Notes: generated from the letters alone by a model not told the origin. 64,000 nucleotides of DNA from Halobacteriales archaeon QH_7_66_36 (GCA_003021175.1 PXQV01000015.1:56168-120167), one strand, 5' to 3'; shown: positions 26,667-35,974, counted from the stretch's first letter. Made by a program: numbers and translations.

Positions 26667-26671
26667 CTATA
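26667..26671 (-). promoter_or_regulatory. TATA-like box upstream of the 47-residue ORF
   Basis: Minus-strand TATAG within AGTATAGCTG is centred 27 nt from the GTG at 26642. It is the only AT-rich motif in this spacer on that strand. Confidence 0.4.
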
Positions 26672-26747
26672 CTCGTCACGTCGATTCACGCAGTGAGAAC
26701 CCCCGAGCGGGCACAACGGTCTTGCCATCGCCCCGAAAAGAGAAGGT

Positions 26748-27335
26748 ATGAGCGACCGCACGGCCGCCGTTACGCGCGAGACGGCGGAGACTGACATCGA
26801 GGTCACGCTCGATATCGACGGCGACGGAGCGGCGACCGTGTCGACGGGCGTCGGCTTCTTCGATCACATGCTGACCGCGTTCGCGACCCACGGGCTGTTC
26901 GACCTGACCGTCCGCTGTGACGGCGATCTGGCTATCGACGACCACCACACCGTCGAGGACGTGGCAATCGCGCTCGGAGGGGCGTTCGACGAGGCGGTCG
27001 GCGAGAAGCGCGGGGTCGTCCGCTACGCCGACCGACGGGTGCCGCTCGACGAGGCGCTCGCGACCGTCGTCGTCGACCTCTCGGGTCGCCCCTACTTCGA
27101 GTGGAACGGGGAGTTCTCACAGCCAGCGGTCGACGAGTTCACGAGCGACATGGCGCGACACTTCTGTGAGTCGTTCGCCATGCACGCGAACGTCACCCTC
27201 CACGCGGGCGTCGAGGGCCGCAACGCCCACCACGAGGTCGAGGCGCTGTTCAAGGGGTTGACGCGCGCGCTCGACGACGCCACCCGCATCGACGAGCGGC
27301 GCGGCGACGCGCCCAGCACGAAGGGGACGCTCTAA
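26748..27335 (+). CDS. hisB: HisB, imidazoleglycerol-phosphate dehydratase
   Basis: A 195-residue stand-alone dehydratase of histidine synthesis (step 6). The metal-binding signatures are [13 protein letters not shown] and [23 protein letters not shown] is the third family motif. The length matches archaeal HisB without the phosphatase domain of enteric HisB. A GAAAAGAGAAGG stretch precedes the ATG. Its stop overlaps the convergent zinc-finger gene by four bases. Confidence 0.97.
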   Translation: MSDRTAAVTRETAETDIEVTLDIDGDGAATVSTGVGFFDHMLTAFATHGLFDLTVRCDGDLAIDDHHTVEDVAIALGGAFDEAVGEKRGVVRYADRRVPLDEALATVVVDLSGRPYFEWNGEFSQPAVDEFTSDMARHFCESFAMHANVTLHAGVEGRNAHHEVEALFKGLTRALDDATRIDERRGDAPSTKGTL

Positions 27336-27868
27336 GGATCCCTGATCTCCCCCTGCGCCACCCGTAGCCGGTCGTGTGAGTCGGCGTGGTCGATGGCCGC
27401 CTCGACGGCCGACTCGTCCAGTCCGTACGCGCCCGCGACCATCTCGACCGCGTCCCCGTGGTCGAGCGGGAACTCCCTGTTCTCCAGAAAGCGGACCACC
27501 TTCCGGTATCCCTTGGGGACGCGTGAGGACGCGCCCGCGCCGGTGGACGCCATCTCCGCCTTCTCCCGACCCGCAGCGTCCTCCTCGTCGCTGTCGCCGG
27601 CGTCGACACCGTCCGTGTCGCTGCTCGCCGGGTTCACCGACGCCGGTTCCGCCTCGCGTTCGGTCGTCTCGTCGACGTTCGGTTCCACGTCCGACCGCTC
27701 CGATTTCGCGTCGAGGAGCGGGTCGAGCACCGACGCGATGGTGTCGCGACAGCGGTCGCACAGCACCATCCGCTTCCCCTCGCCGTCGGGGTCGTACTCG
27801 GGCGGGAGAACCTCGAACGTCCCAGAGGGCGTGTCACCACAGAAGTCACAGCCGGAAACCTGACGCAT
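27332..27868 (-). CDS. Conserved zinc-finger protein with a C-terminal helical domain
   Basis: A 178-residue protein. An N-terminal treble-clef-like zinc site has CDFC (residues 7-10) paired with CDRC (37-40). A long acidic, low-complexity linker (55-115) follows. The C-terminal domain reads [20 protein letters not shown] then [19 protein letters not shown], resembling a small helical DNA- or RNA-binding module conserved in haloarchaea. A regulatory role is likely but unproven. It converges on hisB. Confidence 0.75.
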   Translation of the reverse strand: MRQVSGCDFCGDTPSGTFEVLPPEYDPDGEGKRMVLCDRCRDTIASVLDPLLDAKSERSDVEPNVDETTEREAEPASVNPASSDTDGVDAGDSDEEDAAGREKAEMASTGAGASSRVPKGYRKVVRFLENREFPLDHGDAVEMVAGAYGLDESAVEAAIDHADSHDRLRVAQGEIRDP

Positions 27869-27991
27869 ACGAGGGCGCTCGGGGGCCGGAGATTAAACCG
27901 TATCGGCAGTCCGGCCGGTACGGACGCTGGTGGCTCGTCAGAAACGAGTGGTGTGTCGGATACTATTGCGAGGGAGTCCCGCGTGTCGGCG

Positions 27992-28249
27992 TTACGCGCT
28001 CGCCGCGTCGCCGTACGTCTCTTCGAGATACTCGACGATGTCGTCGCTCTCGGGCATCCCCTCGACGCCGTGCTCCTCGTCGACGAGGACGGGGACGCCG
28101 GTCTGGCCGCTGACCGCCTCTACCTCCGTTCGCTCGCTGTGCGAGCGGGGCACCATGTGCGACTCGTACTCCAAGTCGAGTTCATCGAGCGTCTCGATCA
28201 CCTTCTCGCAGTACGGACAGCCTTCGAGTTCGTACAGTTCGAGCGTCAT
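27992..28249 (-). CDS. Glutaredoxin
   Basis: An 85-residue protein with the glutaredoxin motif CPYC (Cys11-Cys14) in ELEGCPYCEK and the GVPVLVD cis-Pro loop. ESDDIVEYLEETYG resembles the C-terminal helix of a GST N-domain. In haloarchaea it would reduce disulphides with gamma-glutamylcysteine or thioredoxin-type donors; the donor is inferred. The second ATG (28249) is used because the first adds only one residue. Confidence 0.92.
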   Translation of the reverse strand: MTLELYELEGCPYCEKVIETLDELDLEYESHMVPRSHSERTEVEAVSGQTGVPVLVDEEHGVEGMPESDDIVEYLEETYGDAASA

Positions 28250-28338
28250 CACCGGAAGGTACGGTCCCGGAGTGAAAAGCCCTGCTGAGCGCGTGCGCGG
28301 CCCGCGCAGCCTCGCCCGAGATGTATTAATAACGCCGG

Positions 28339-29085
28339 TTAGCCGCGGCCGCCCGCCGGCCGGTCAGCCTCGGGGAGCGTTCGCAGCCACAGCATTGCGC
28401 CCGTGCCCACCAGCGGGCCGACGACGAGCGGCACGAACGCCCACTGCCACCCGACGGCGTCCCGGACGAGGGGAACCAGTTGGATAGAGGCGATGGTGAC
28501 GAGGAAGCCGACGGCAGTCTGTAACGTCAGCGCGGAGTCGACGTAGCTCCCGTCGGCGAGTTCTGAGACGGCCGCGGAGAACTGCGCGGAGTCCGCGACG
28601 ACGAAGAACCCCCAGGCGAGGACGAACGGTGCGACGACGGCCGGCGACGACCCGAAGACGACGCCGGCGAGGAGACAGCTGGCCCCGGAGACGACCATCG
28701 AGACGCTCGTCACCAGCGAGCGGCCGACGCGGTCGGCGGCCGAACCGGCGAGCTACGCGCCCACGCCGCCGACGGCGATGGTGCCGAACGACAGGAGCGC
28801 GGCGAGCCGCTCCGGGTTGGCCGTCCCGCTGGTCTCGAAGCTGGCGAAGAGATAGCGGGGACAGACCACGTCGGCGACAGTGAGCGTCGCCGACAGCAGC
28901 GCGCCGTCGACGAAGCCCAGCTGGACCGCGTTGGTCAGCCACGCCGTCTCGGCCGCCAAGAGGTTCCACGGCTCGGCCAACTCGGGACCGACCGCCGTCC
29001 CGCTGAACCACAGCGTCATCGCGAACAGCTCCGCGACCCCGACTAAGCCGAGTGCGCGCCACTTCCCGTCGGCGATGGCTGCCAC
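28339..29085 (-). pseudogene. MFS transporter remnant with an internal deletion and an in-frame amber stop
   Basis: The first part reads GKWRALGLVGVAELFAMTLW, a normal MFS first helix, and runs to about ADVVCPRYLFAS. It then joins directly to FETSGTANPERLAALLSFGT, which resembles the seventh helix of such proteins. About 150 residues of the centre appear to be missing. A TAG follows in the same frame at 28753-28755 (GVGA-stop-LAGSAADRVGRS), where intact homologues would have a Tyr or similar. The last third (from MTSVSMVVSG) stays open to 28339. Haloarchaea are not known for TAG recoding, so this is a dead gene. The start may be the GTG at 29085 or the TTG at 29097. Confidence 0.82.
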
Positions 29086-29296
29086 TCCTGCGTCCAAGTG
29101 ACCGCGCGACAACAAGATTTCGTCCGTCGGGGGATACGCGGGCCCAGCGACCAAAGTACGAGGGTGTCGCAAACGACGAACATCCGTCCACATCAGAGTA
29201 GCGGCCTCGGCTACTGATTGGCCGATTTCGTATCGCAGCATACGGTTTACGACCGAGACCCGAAGGGGGTTTGAGCGTGGCCGTCAACCCGTGAAT

Positions 29297-30349
29297 ATGG
29301 ACATACGGCTCGCTACGCGCGGCTCCGACCTCGCTCTCCGACAGGCGGCGGTGGTGAAGGAGTTGCTCGCGACCCGTCGCCGGGACGTAGCGTTGGTCGA
29401 GGTAGAGACGGAGGGCGACCGGGTGCGCGACGAACTCATTCACCGGCTCGGCCGGACGGGAGCGTTCGTCCGCGCGCTCGACGAGCGCGTGCTTGACGGC
29501 GACTGTTCCGCCGCCGTTCACTCGATGAAGGATATGCCCACCGAATTCCCCGATGACCTCGTCGTCGCCGGTGTGCCGGAACGCGCCGCGGCGGCCGACG
29601 TGCTCGTCACGCCCGACGGCGGGTCGCTCGACGACCTCCCGGAGGGTGCGACAGTCGGGACGGGGAGTCTCCGACGGCAGGCGCAGCTGCTCGCCGAGCG
29701 CCCCGACCTCGACGTGACGCCGATCCGGGGCAACGTGGACACGCGGATCGAGAAGCTCCTCGCCCCGTCGCTGCAGGCCGAACACCAGCGGTTGACGGAG
29801 CAGGCCGACGATGGCGACGTCGACGAGGCGAAGGTGGACGACTGGTTCAGCGCGCTCGCGGAGATAGAGCGGCGAGCACTGGAGCGTGATACCGACACGA
29901 CGTACGACGCGCTGGTGATGGCGGAAGCGGGGCTCAACCGAGCGGGGCTTCTCCACCACGTCGAGTACGACCGCCTCGACCCCGCGTCGTTCGTCCCCGC
30001 GCCCGGACAGGGGGCTATCGCGGTCACGGCCTCGGGAGGAGAGCCAGCCGAGACGGTCAGCACCATCGACCATCCCCGGACTCGCGTCGAGACGACCGTC
30101 GAGCGGACGATACTGGGGGAGTTGAACGGTGGCTGTGTCGCCCCCATCGGCGTCTACGCGGTCGTGCAGGGGCGACACGTCCACACCGTCGCTCGCGTCC
30201 TCGCGACGGACGGCAGCGAGTCGATCCGCGAGGCTCGGGACCTACCGGTGAGCGACCACGCCAACGCTGCCGCCGCGTTCGCCGCAGATCTGGCCGACAG
30301 AGGGGCGGCCGAGTTAGTCGAGCAGGCCCGCGAGGAGACCGATGTCTGA
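29297..30349 (+). CDS. hemC: Porphobilinogen deaminase (hydroxymethylbilane synthase)
   Basis: A 350-residue enzyme that condenses four porphobilinogens. LATRGSDLALRQA starts the first domain. AAVHSMKDMPTE and GTGSLRRQAQL are substrate-binding motifs. Cys280 in GELNGGCVAPIG anchors the dipyrromethane cofactor. A charged insertion at about 155-200 lengthens the protein relative to bacterial HemC. It opens the operon hemC-cobA-hemD: cobA starts eight bases before its end. The GTG at 29291 is an alternative start. Confidence 0.96.
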   Translation: MDIRLATRGSDLALRQAAVVKELLATRRRDVALVEVETEGDRVRDELIHRLGRTGAFVRALDERVLDGDCSAAVHSMKDMPTEFPDDLVVAGVPERAAAADVLVTPDGGSLDDLPEGATVGTGSLRRQAQLLAERPDLDVTPIRGNVDTRIEKLLAPSLQAEHQRLTEQADDGDVDEAKVDDWFSALAEIERRALERDTDTTYDALVMAEAGLNRAGLLHHVEYDRLDPASFVPAPGQGAIAVTASGGEPAETVSTIDHPRTRVETTVERTILGELNGGCVAPIGVYAVVQGRHVHTVARVLATDGSESIREARDLPVSDHANAAAAFAADLADRGAAELVEQAREETDV

Positions 30350-31103
30350 GGGAACGGTGTATCTCGTCGGGAGCGGTCCCGGCGACCCCGATCTCATGAC
30401 GGTGAAGGCGCGCCGCCTGATCGAGGAGGCCGACGTCGTCCTCCACGACAAGCTCCCCGGCCCGTCGCTCGAACTGGTGCCCGACGAGGCGGCCGAAGAC
30501 GTCGGCAAGCGGGCCGGCGGCGAGCGGACGCCACAGGAGTACACCAACCGACGACTCGTGGAACTCGCCCGCGAGGGGAACACCGTCGTCCGACTGAAGG
30601 GCGGCGACCCGTTCGTCTTCGGGCGCGGCGGCGAGGAGATGGAACATCTCGCCGAACACGGCATTGAGTTCGAAGTCGTCCCGGGGGTGACGGCGGGCGT
30701 CGCCGGTCCCGGCGTGGCTGGGATTCCGGTCACCCATCGCGATCACAACTCCTCCGTCTCCTTCGTCACCGGCCACGAGGACCCCACGAAAGAGGAGTCC
30801 GCCGTCGACTGGGACGCGCTCGCCGCGACGGGCGGCACCATCGTCGTCTACATGGGCGTCGGCAAACTCCCGGACTACATCGCCGTCCTCCGCGAGGCCG
30901 GTATGGCCGGTGACACGCCGGTCGCGCTGGTCGAACGCGGCACGTGGCCCGACCAGCGGGTCGCGGTCGGCACTCTCGACACCATCGTCGACGTTCGCGA
31001 CGAGGTCGGCATCGAACCGCCCGCAGTGACCGTCATCGGCCCGGTCGCGGCCACGAGAGCGCGCGTCGAGTCGATCCTCGCGAGCCCCTACGAGAACCGG
31101 TAA
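30342..31103 (+). CDS. cobA: Uroporphyrinogen-III C-methyltransferase (SUMT)
   Basis: A 253-residue SAM-dependent enzyme making precorrin-2 for cobalamin and siroheme. VYLVGSGPGDPDLMTVKA is the first SUMT signature. RLKGGDPFVFGRGGEE, VVPGVTAGVAGPG and IPVTHRD follow in family order. The length fits the methyltransferase alone, without the synthase or dehydrogenase domains of CysG. It overlaps hemC by eight bases and precedes hemD by 15 bp, so one operon supplies both heme and corrinoid branches. Confidence 0.95.
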   Translation: MSEGTVYLVGSGPGDPDLMTVKARRLIEEADVVLHDKLPGPSLELVPDEAAEDVGKRAGGERTPQEYTNRRLVELAREGNTVVRLKGGDPFVFGRGGEEMEHLAEHGIEFEVVPGVTAGVAGPGVAGIPVTHRDHNSSVSFVTGHEDPTKEESAVDWDALAATGGTIVVYMGVGKLPDYIAVLREAGMAGDTPVALVERGTWPDQRVAVGTLDTIVDVRDEVGIEPPAVTVIGPVAATRARVESILASPYENR

Positions 31104-31118
31104 ATCACATACCGATAT

Positions 31119-31859
31119 ATGAAACCGACCATCGCTGCCTTCCGTCCGAACGACGACAGACTCGCCGAGGCCGTCTCGCTGCTGGAGTCACTCGGCACAG
31201 AACCGGTCGCCGACCCGATGCTCGCCGTCTCGCCGACGGGTGCCATACCGCGGTCGGACGCCGACTACACCGTCCTCACCTCGAAGACCGGCGTCGAACT
31301 CGCCGCCGACGCGGACTGGACGCCGAGCGGAACCGTCTGTGCCATCGGCGAGTCGACAGCGGGCGTCCTCCGTGAGTGCGGCTACACCGTCGACATCGTC
31401 CCCGAGGAGTTCTCGTCGGCCGGACTGGTGGCCGCGCTGCGCGGGTCGGTCGACGGTACGCGGGTCGAGGTCGCCCGCTCCGATCACGGGAGCGACGTGC
31501 TCCTCGACGGCCTGAACGCCGCGGGCGCGTACGTCCACGAGACCGTTCTGTACGAACTCACTCGGCCGCCAGAGAGCGGTGAGGCGGCCGAGTGCGCCGC
31601 CGCAGGCACGCTCGACGGCGCGCTGTTCACCTCCTCGCTCACGGTGGCGAACTTCCTCGACGCGGCCGCGGAACGCGGGATCCGCGAGGACGCAATCGCC
31701 GGCCTCGGCGACGCCGTCGTCGGCTGTATCGGCACGCCGACCCGCGAGACGGCCGAAGCCGCCGGCGTTCCCGTCGATGTCGTCCCGGAGACCGCCGACT
31801 TCGCGGCGCTCGCGCGGGCGGTCGTCGATGAAGTAGCTGAGGTCGACACGGGAGCCTGA
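31119..31859 (+). CDS. hemD: Uroporphyrinogen-III synthase
   Basis: A 246-residue protein of the poorly conserved HemD family. It has two linked alpha/beta domains: an early SKTGVELAAD and EEFSSAGLVAAL, then VHETVLYELTRPPES and the loop LDGALFTSSLTVANFLDAA, which corresponds to the family pattern for the second domain. It closes and flips ring D. Gene order directly after hemC and cobA supports the call where sequence conservation is weak. Confidence 0.92.
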   Translation: MKPTIAAFRPNDDRLAEAVSLLESLGTEPVADPMLAVSPTGAIPRSDADYTVLTSKTGVELAADADWTPSGTVCAIGESTAGVLRECGYTVDIVPEEFSSAGLVAALRGSVDGTRVEVARSDHGSDVLLDGLNAAGAYVHETVLYELTRPPESGEAAECAAAGTLDGALFTSSLTVANFLDAAAERGIREDAIAGLGDAVVGCIGTPTRETAEAAGVPVDVVPETADFAALARAVVDEVAEVDTGA

Positions 31860-31900
31860 CGACTCTCCGGTAGCGCTCGCAATAAAAAGGAAAGGGGCTT

Positions 31901-32854
31901 CTACGCGCTCTCGACGATGGTGCCGCCCGCGCCGACAGCGACTTCGAGGTCGCCGGTGAGGATGGCCTTCAGGTTGTCGCCGACCGGGGTGGCCTCCTGC
32001 GTCCAGCCGTCGGTATCGCGGCGGAACACCTTGCCGCCGCCGCCGACGGTCAGGGCCGACTGTCCGGCCGCTTCGACGTCGCGCAGGCCCGCGTCGCCGG
32101 TGTCCCCGCGCCGCCACTCGTTACCGTCCCAGTTCCAGACGGTGCCGCCGCCGCCCGAGACGGTCACGTCGTCGGCGTCGTCGCTGTCGACGCCGTAGAA
32201 GTTGGTGTTGGCGTCGGCGATGCCGAGCTTGTCCCACGTGGCACCGTCGTCGGTGTAGAGGACGGTCTTGTTGCCGTCGACGATGTGGCCGGACCGCTCG
32301 TCGTGGAAGTCGACGGCGTTGATGTTCGACCCGGACGCGGGGGTCACGTCGTCGAACGTCTCGCCGTTGTCGAACGAGTAGTACATCTTCCCGGAGTCGC
32401 CCGCGACGTAGACGTTCGCCTCGCCGGCGTTGCCCGTCGCCGCCACGTCGTTGAGGTTGTTCGTCACGTCGTTGGGCGCGGAGTAGTCGTTCAGGTCGCC
32501 CGTCTCGACGTCGTACTCGCCGATTGCGCCGGAGTTACCGACGAACCAGAGCCGCTTGCCGTCGTCGGACACGCTCGCGCCGCGCAGTGTATTGCCGTTG
32601 CCGGTCGGACCGCCGTCGAGCACCGTGAGGTAGCCGGCCGCGGTACGGCTGAGGACGATGCCGCCACTACCGACCGCGTAGACTCCGTTGTTCGTCGTCT
32701 TCACGTCGTATAGCGTGCTGCTCGCCGGCGTCTCTACGCTCACCCAGTCGGCGACAGCGGCTCCCGCCGACCCGGCCGCACCGAGACCAGCCGCAGCCGC
32801 AACCGCACTGCCAGACAGCTGCAGGAATCTTCGCCGAGTGTTGTTTTGCTCCAT
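31901..32854 (-). CDS. Tat-exported propeller-like protein, paralogue of the gene at 4180
   Basis: A 317-residue protein. The Tat signal is RRRFLQLSGSAVAAAAGLGA. The remainder is about seven beta repeats of the type VxGxxGxxxxSxDxG, such as YVAGDSGKMYYSFDNGETF and VLYTDDGATWDKLG, typical of BNR or YCF48-like propellers. It shares repeat phrases and overall order with the protein at 4180-5124. No catalytic site is apparent. It could be a surface or periplasmic binding protein. An A/T-rich promoter-like region lies just upstream of the ATG. Confidence 0.8.
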   Translation of the reverse strand: MEQNNTRRRFLQLSGSAVAAAAGLGAAGSAGAAVADWVSVETPASSTLYDVKTTNNGVYAVGSGGIVLSRTAAGYLTVLDGGPTGNGNTLRGASVSDDGKRLWFVGNSGAIGEYDVETGDLNDYSAPNDVTNNLNDVAATGNAGEANVYVAGDSGKMYYSFDNGETFDDVTPASGSNINAVDFHDERSGHIVDGNKTVLYTDDGATWDKLGIADANTNFYGVDSDDADDVTVSGGGGTVWNWDGNEWRRGDTGDAGLRDVEAAGQSALTVGGGGKVFRRDTDGWTQEATPVGDNLKAILTGDLEVAVGAGGTIVESA

Positions 32855-32937
32855 AGCAACAGTTTATTTTACAGTATGTCAGATGATACTAACGGCTAAT
32901 AATCCGGTAGTTTAAACGCGGATGTTCGTCGACTCAC

Positions 32938-33654
32938 TTAGTTCGAGGTGGGGCGTGACTCGCCTTCGGTGATTCCTTCCTCGCCTTTGTCCTGCTCGTC
33001 GGGGGTCTCGACGCCGTCGACTGCCTCCGCGACGTTCGTCTCCTTTTCGGTGTCGACGTGCCAGCGGTCGACCGACTGCTCGTAGCCGGCGAGCCGGTTC
33101 GAGACGTGGATCTTCAGGTCGTCGTCGTTGACGTTGATCTCGAGCGCGTACTCGTCGTCGTGGAGCTTCGCGACGTTCGCGCTGACGAGTTCGTTGTCGA
33201 AGTAATACGGCGCGATGCGGGTCATCACGTTTCGGTAGACGGCCCCCTCGACCGTGCGGAGCGCCTTCCGGCCGGCGGAGTCGGCCGCGCGCGCGAGATG
33301 TTCGACCGACTCGCGCCACCGCCCGACGGCCGCCTCGGGGTCGTCGAGGTTCTCGTAGGAGTCGGCCAGCTTGTCGCCGGCGGCCTTCACGTCCTCGTCG
33401 GGGTCGACCCCTTCGCGCTCGCCGGCCCCCTCGCCGACGCTGGCCTGCTCGGCGGTCTTCTCGTTGACGTCCTCGTCGAGGCGCTCGTGCTGTTTGGGTC
33501 GCCACTCGTCCCACTCCGCGAACGCCTCCTCGGAAATCTCCACGTCGTCGCGCTCGCGGGCGAGGTCGCGGATCGCACGCGTGACTCGCTCACCGTGTTC
33601 GACGATGTCGCCCCACGATCCGCGCCGTTTGAATCCGGCGACGCCTTCCTCCAT
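32938..33654 (-). CDS. Conserved haloarchaeal protein, DUF5828-like
   Basis: A 238-residue acidic protein. The start MEESV-like MEEGVAGFKRRGSWGDIVEH, the central helices with many Ala/Glu, and a beta segment ISx-type EYALEINVNDDDLKIHVSN fit a conserved haloarchaeal family that I recall as DUF5828. No enzymatic motif can be seen. The C-terminal 40 residues are disordered and acidic. It is probably cytosolic, and its function is unknown. It lies between the propeller gene and an ACT-domain gene without operon links. Confidence 0.7.
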   Translation of the reverse strand: MEEGVAGFKRRGSWGDIVEHGERVTRAIRDLARERDDVEISEEAFAEWDEWRPKQHERLDEDVNEKTAEQASVGEGAGEREGVDPDEDVKAAGDKLADSYENLDDPEAAVGRWRESVEHLARAADSAGRKALRTVEGAVYRNVMTRIAPYYFDNELVSANVAKLHDDEYALEINVNDDDLKIHVSNRLAGYEQSVDRWHVDTEKETNVAEAVDGVETPDEQDKGEEGITEGESRPTSN

Positions 33655-33915
33655 ACTGTTAGATGTGCAAGCAGTCGTGGCTCAGCGGCCGGTGACGACA
33701 CGCCTCGTCAGTGCGCCCGTGCGTCCGCTCGCGGTACACACCCCACGGGCCCGCGATTCGGCCATCGTCACTCGCATTACCGCCGGATTGCGGCTACGCC
33801 CGATTAACTCTTATTATAACCGCGTGACGCGGCGCTCTGGGCGACTCACGCAGGGCCGTGTGAGAGTCGCGCCTGCGGCGGAACGCACAAACCCTCCCGC
33901 GTCGACAACCCGAGC

Positions 33916-34419
33916 ATGTTCGACGAGATCATGGCGAAGTTCGCCGACTCGCCCGGCCAGCGGGCGGTCGTGCGACTCCTCCTCGAACGGGGCTTCTCGG
34001 TCAATGAGGAGGGACGGGTCGTCTCCGGCGGGATCGAGATCCCGGACACGGGGATCGCTCGCGAGGCCGGCGTCGACCGCCGGGTCGTCGACGCGACGAC
34101 CGACGCCATCCTCGCCGACCCGGATCTCGAACGCGTCTTCAGAAACATCTCCGCGATTCCGTCGCTCCGGGACCTCGCGCCGGTGCTCGGTCTCTCCGTC
34201 CTGACGGTGCAGGTGGCCGACGAGACGCAACCCGGTATCGTCGCTACGGTGACGACCGCCATCGCCGAGCGAGACATCTCCATCCGCCAGACCATCTCGG
34301 AGGACCCGGAGTTTACCGACGAGCCGAAGCTGTACGTCATCACCGACGAACCGCTCCCGGGTGCCCTCGTCACCGACCTCCAGCAGTTGCCGTTCGTCCG
34401 CAAACTCGAACTGGAATGA
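33916..34419 (+). CDS. ACT-domain regulator of amino-acid metabolism
   Basis: A 167-residue protein. Residues 5-70 form a winged-helix-like region (GQRAVVRLLLERGFSVNEEG, then REAGVDRRVVDATTDAIL). Residues 95-165 are an ACT domain (VLTVQVADETQPGIVATVTT, DISIRQTISED), which binds small effectors such as amino acids. This HTH-ACT order is found in archaeal regulators. It overlaps the YigZ-family gene by four bases (ATGA), so the two are cotranslated. Confidence 0.88.
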   Translation: MFDEIMAKFADSPGQRAVVRLLLERGFSVNEEGRVVSGGIEIPDTGIAREAGVDRRVVDATTDAILADPDLERVFRNISAIPSLRDLAPVLGLSVLTVQVADETQPGIVATVTTAIAERDISIRQTISEDPEFTDEPKLYVITDEPLPGALVTDLQQLPFVRKLELE

Positions 34420-35030
34420 GCGACCGCGAGACGTACCGGACCGTCGCGGAGTCGGCGAGTGCCGCCTTCACCGTTCGCGGATCGGAGTTCGTCGGCCACG
34501 TGCGACCCGCAACGACCGTCGAGGCGGCGGAGGCGTTCGTGGACGAGGTGCGCGCCGAGTACGACGACGCGACGCACAACGTGCCGGCCTACCGGGTCCG
34601 CGCCGACCCGTTCCGCGAGTACGCGAACGACGACGGCGAACCGTCCAGCAGCGCCGGCAAACCGGCGCTCAACGTCCTACAGGGAAAATCGCTCGAAAAC
34701 GTCGCGGCCGTCGTCACGCGCTACTACGGCGGGACGAACCTCGGCGTCGGCGGGCTCGTGAGCGCGTACGGACAGGCGGTGAAGGACGCCATCGCCGAGG
34801 CGGGCGTCGTCGAGCGTGAACCACACGAGTCGGTCCGTGCGGTCGTCGACTACGACGACTCGGGCACCGTCCGGAGCGTGTTCGAGTCCGCCGACGTTAC
34901 GTTCGAGGCCGACTACGGCGAGCGCGTCGGCTTCGACGCCCGCGTGCCGGTCGCCGACGCCGCTGCGCTCCGCGACCGCCTCCGGAGTGTGACGAGTGGC
35001 CGCGTCGAACTGGCCGGGAACGGCGACTGA
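34416..35030 (+). CDS. YigZ/IMPACT family protein
   Basis: A 204-residue protein with the IMPACT N-domain pattern: FVGHVRPATT, then DATHNVPAYRV, the conserved NDDGEPSSSAGKP and VVTRYYGGTNLGVGGLVSAYG, followed by a C-terminal ferredoxin-like region. The family is related to the eIF2-kinase regulator IMPACT and to bacterial YigZ, whose biochemical role is not settled. It is coupled to the ACT regulator by a four-base overlap. Confidence 0.92.
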   Translation: MSDRETYRTVAESASAAFTVRGSEFVGHVRPATTVEAAEAFVDEVRAEYDDATHNVPAYRVRADPFREYANDDGEPSSSAGKPALNVLQGKSLENVAAVVTRYYGGTNLGVGGLVSAYGQAVKDAIAEAGVVEREPHESVRAVVDYDDSGTVRSVFESADVTFEADYGERVGFDARVPVADAAALRDRLRSVTSGRVELAGNGD

Positions 35031-35245
35031 CATGATCGACAAAACCGTACGAGGGCGCAACGTCTGACGTGCGTCGTGCGATTCTTCTGCTGGAAATCGG
35101 ATTCCCGAGCAGTGTGGGGGATCTGCAGGCGAAGAAGGGGGGTTCGGCGCGTCAGCAGGGGACGCAGCGCGTACCAGGGGCTACTTCGGTCGGGTACATC
35201 AAGGCGTCGACTCGGTAATCAGCGGTGGTCGAATGCAGGACGAGT

Positions 35246-35461
35246 GGCGATATTCAGGTTGATGGGCCGTCGCTTCACTGTGCAACTGCGGTGGGAGGAC
35301 CGAAAGGGGCCGGTCGGGACGGGAAGCACGGCGACGCAAGCACCGCAGCCCGACCAACGGGAGGGCGAGGCGCGCAGCGAGTCGCGCGACCGTCCCGACC
35401 GGGGGCTTTCTACAGCTTGTTGCCGGCTTATGCAACTAAATGCGGTTATTTGAATATCACC
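35246..35461 (+). mobile_element. Dispersed element copy D (MITE-like, 216 bp)
   Basis: The shortest copy. The left end GGCGATATTCAG and the right end (reverse complement) GGTGATATTCAAATAA form the terminal inverted repeat. The head GCGGTGGGAGGACCGAAAGG is mutated, and the GGGAGAG hairpin is lost. The tail (reverse complement) AGCTGTAGAAAGCCCCCG is kept. It sits between the convergent ends of the YigZ gene and the ribbon-helix-helix gene. The remaining 200 bp upstream (35031-35245) show no gene. Confidence 0.7.
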
Positions 35462-35480
35462 GAACGAACACAATAAATTC

Positions 35481-35897
35481 CTATCCGAGTCGGAACGAGG
35501 GCTCTTCTTCTTCGGTGTCGCCGTCGAGGTCTTCGAGCTGGATCACGTTGTCGTTCTCGTCGTCCTCGACCTGTTCGGAGAGCTTCGTGACGTAGCGTTT
35601 GTACTCGTCGAGCTGTTCGCGGAGGTGTTCGGCTTCGAGTTCCAGCCGCTCGTGCTCGCGGACGAAGCTCTTCGGCACCTCCACCTTCGGGGGGAACGAC
35701 TCCGTGTCCGAGGAGGCCGACTCGCCGACCTCGTGTTCGGGGACGACCTGTACCTTCCCGTCGTGGGCAACGAGCGTCTCCACGTAGTCGCGGAACACCG
35801 CGGACAGCGAGATGTCGCGCTCCTCCGCGATCTCGCGCAGGGTCTCGAACGAGTCCTCGTTGACCCGAAAGGAGATGGTCTTGTTCTTGTTGCCCAT
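35481..35897 (-). CDS. Ribbon-helix-helix/coiled-coil protein
   Basis: A 138-residue protein. Residues 5-45 read KTISFRVNEDSFETLREIAE then SLSAVFRDYVETL, the beta-strand and two helices of a CopG/Arc-type DNA-binding fold. Residues 75-115 are a coiled coil (HERLELEAEHLREQLDEYKR). The tail is acidic. It could be a small chromosomal regulator or structural DNA-binding protein. An SD-like GGAGGA lies 10-15 nt upstream of the ATG, and an AT-rich box is near 35928. Confidence 0.82.
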   Translation of the reverse strand: MGNKNKTISFRVNEDSFETLREIAEERDISLSAVFRDYVETLVAHDGKVQVVPEHEVGESASSDTESFPPKVEVPKSFVREHERLELEAEHLREQLDEYKRYVTKLSEQVEDDENDNVIQLEDLDGDTEEEEPSFRLG

Positions 35898-35974
35898 TGT
35901 GTAATATGTTCCTCCGTCGATCTACATAAACGTTCGTCAGACGTACGCATGCCGCCGCGCCGCCTCGGCGCTCG

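Noticed and set aside
28753..28755. TAG as a recoded (pyrrolysine-type) codon in the MFS gene
   Set aside because: The gene also lacks about 150 internal residues, and no pyl-type genes are in the window. Gene death is simpler.
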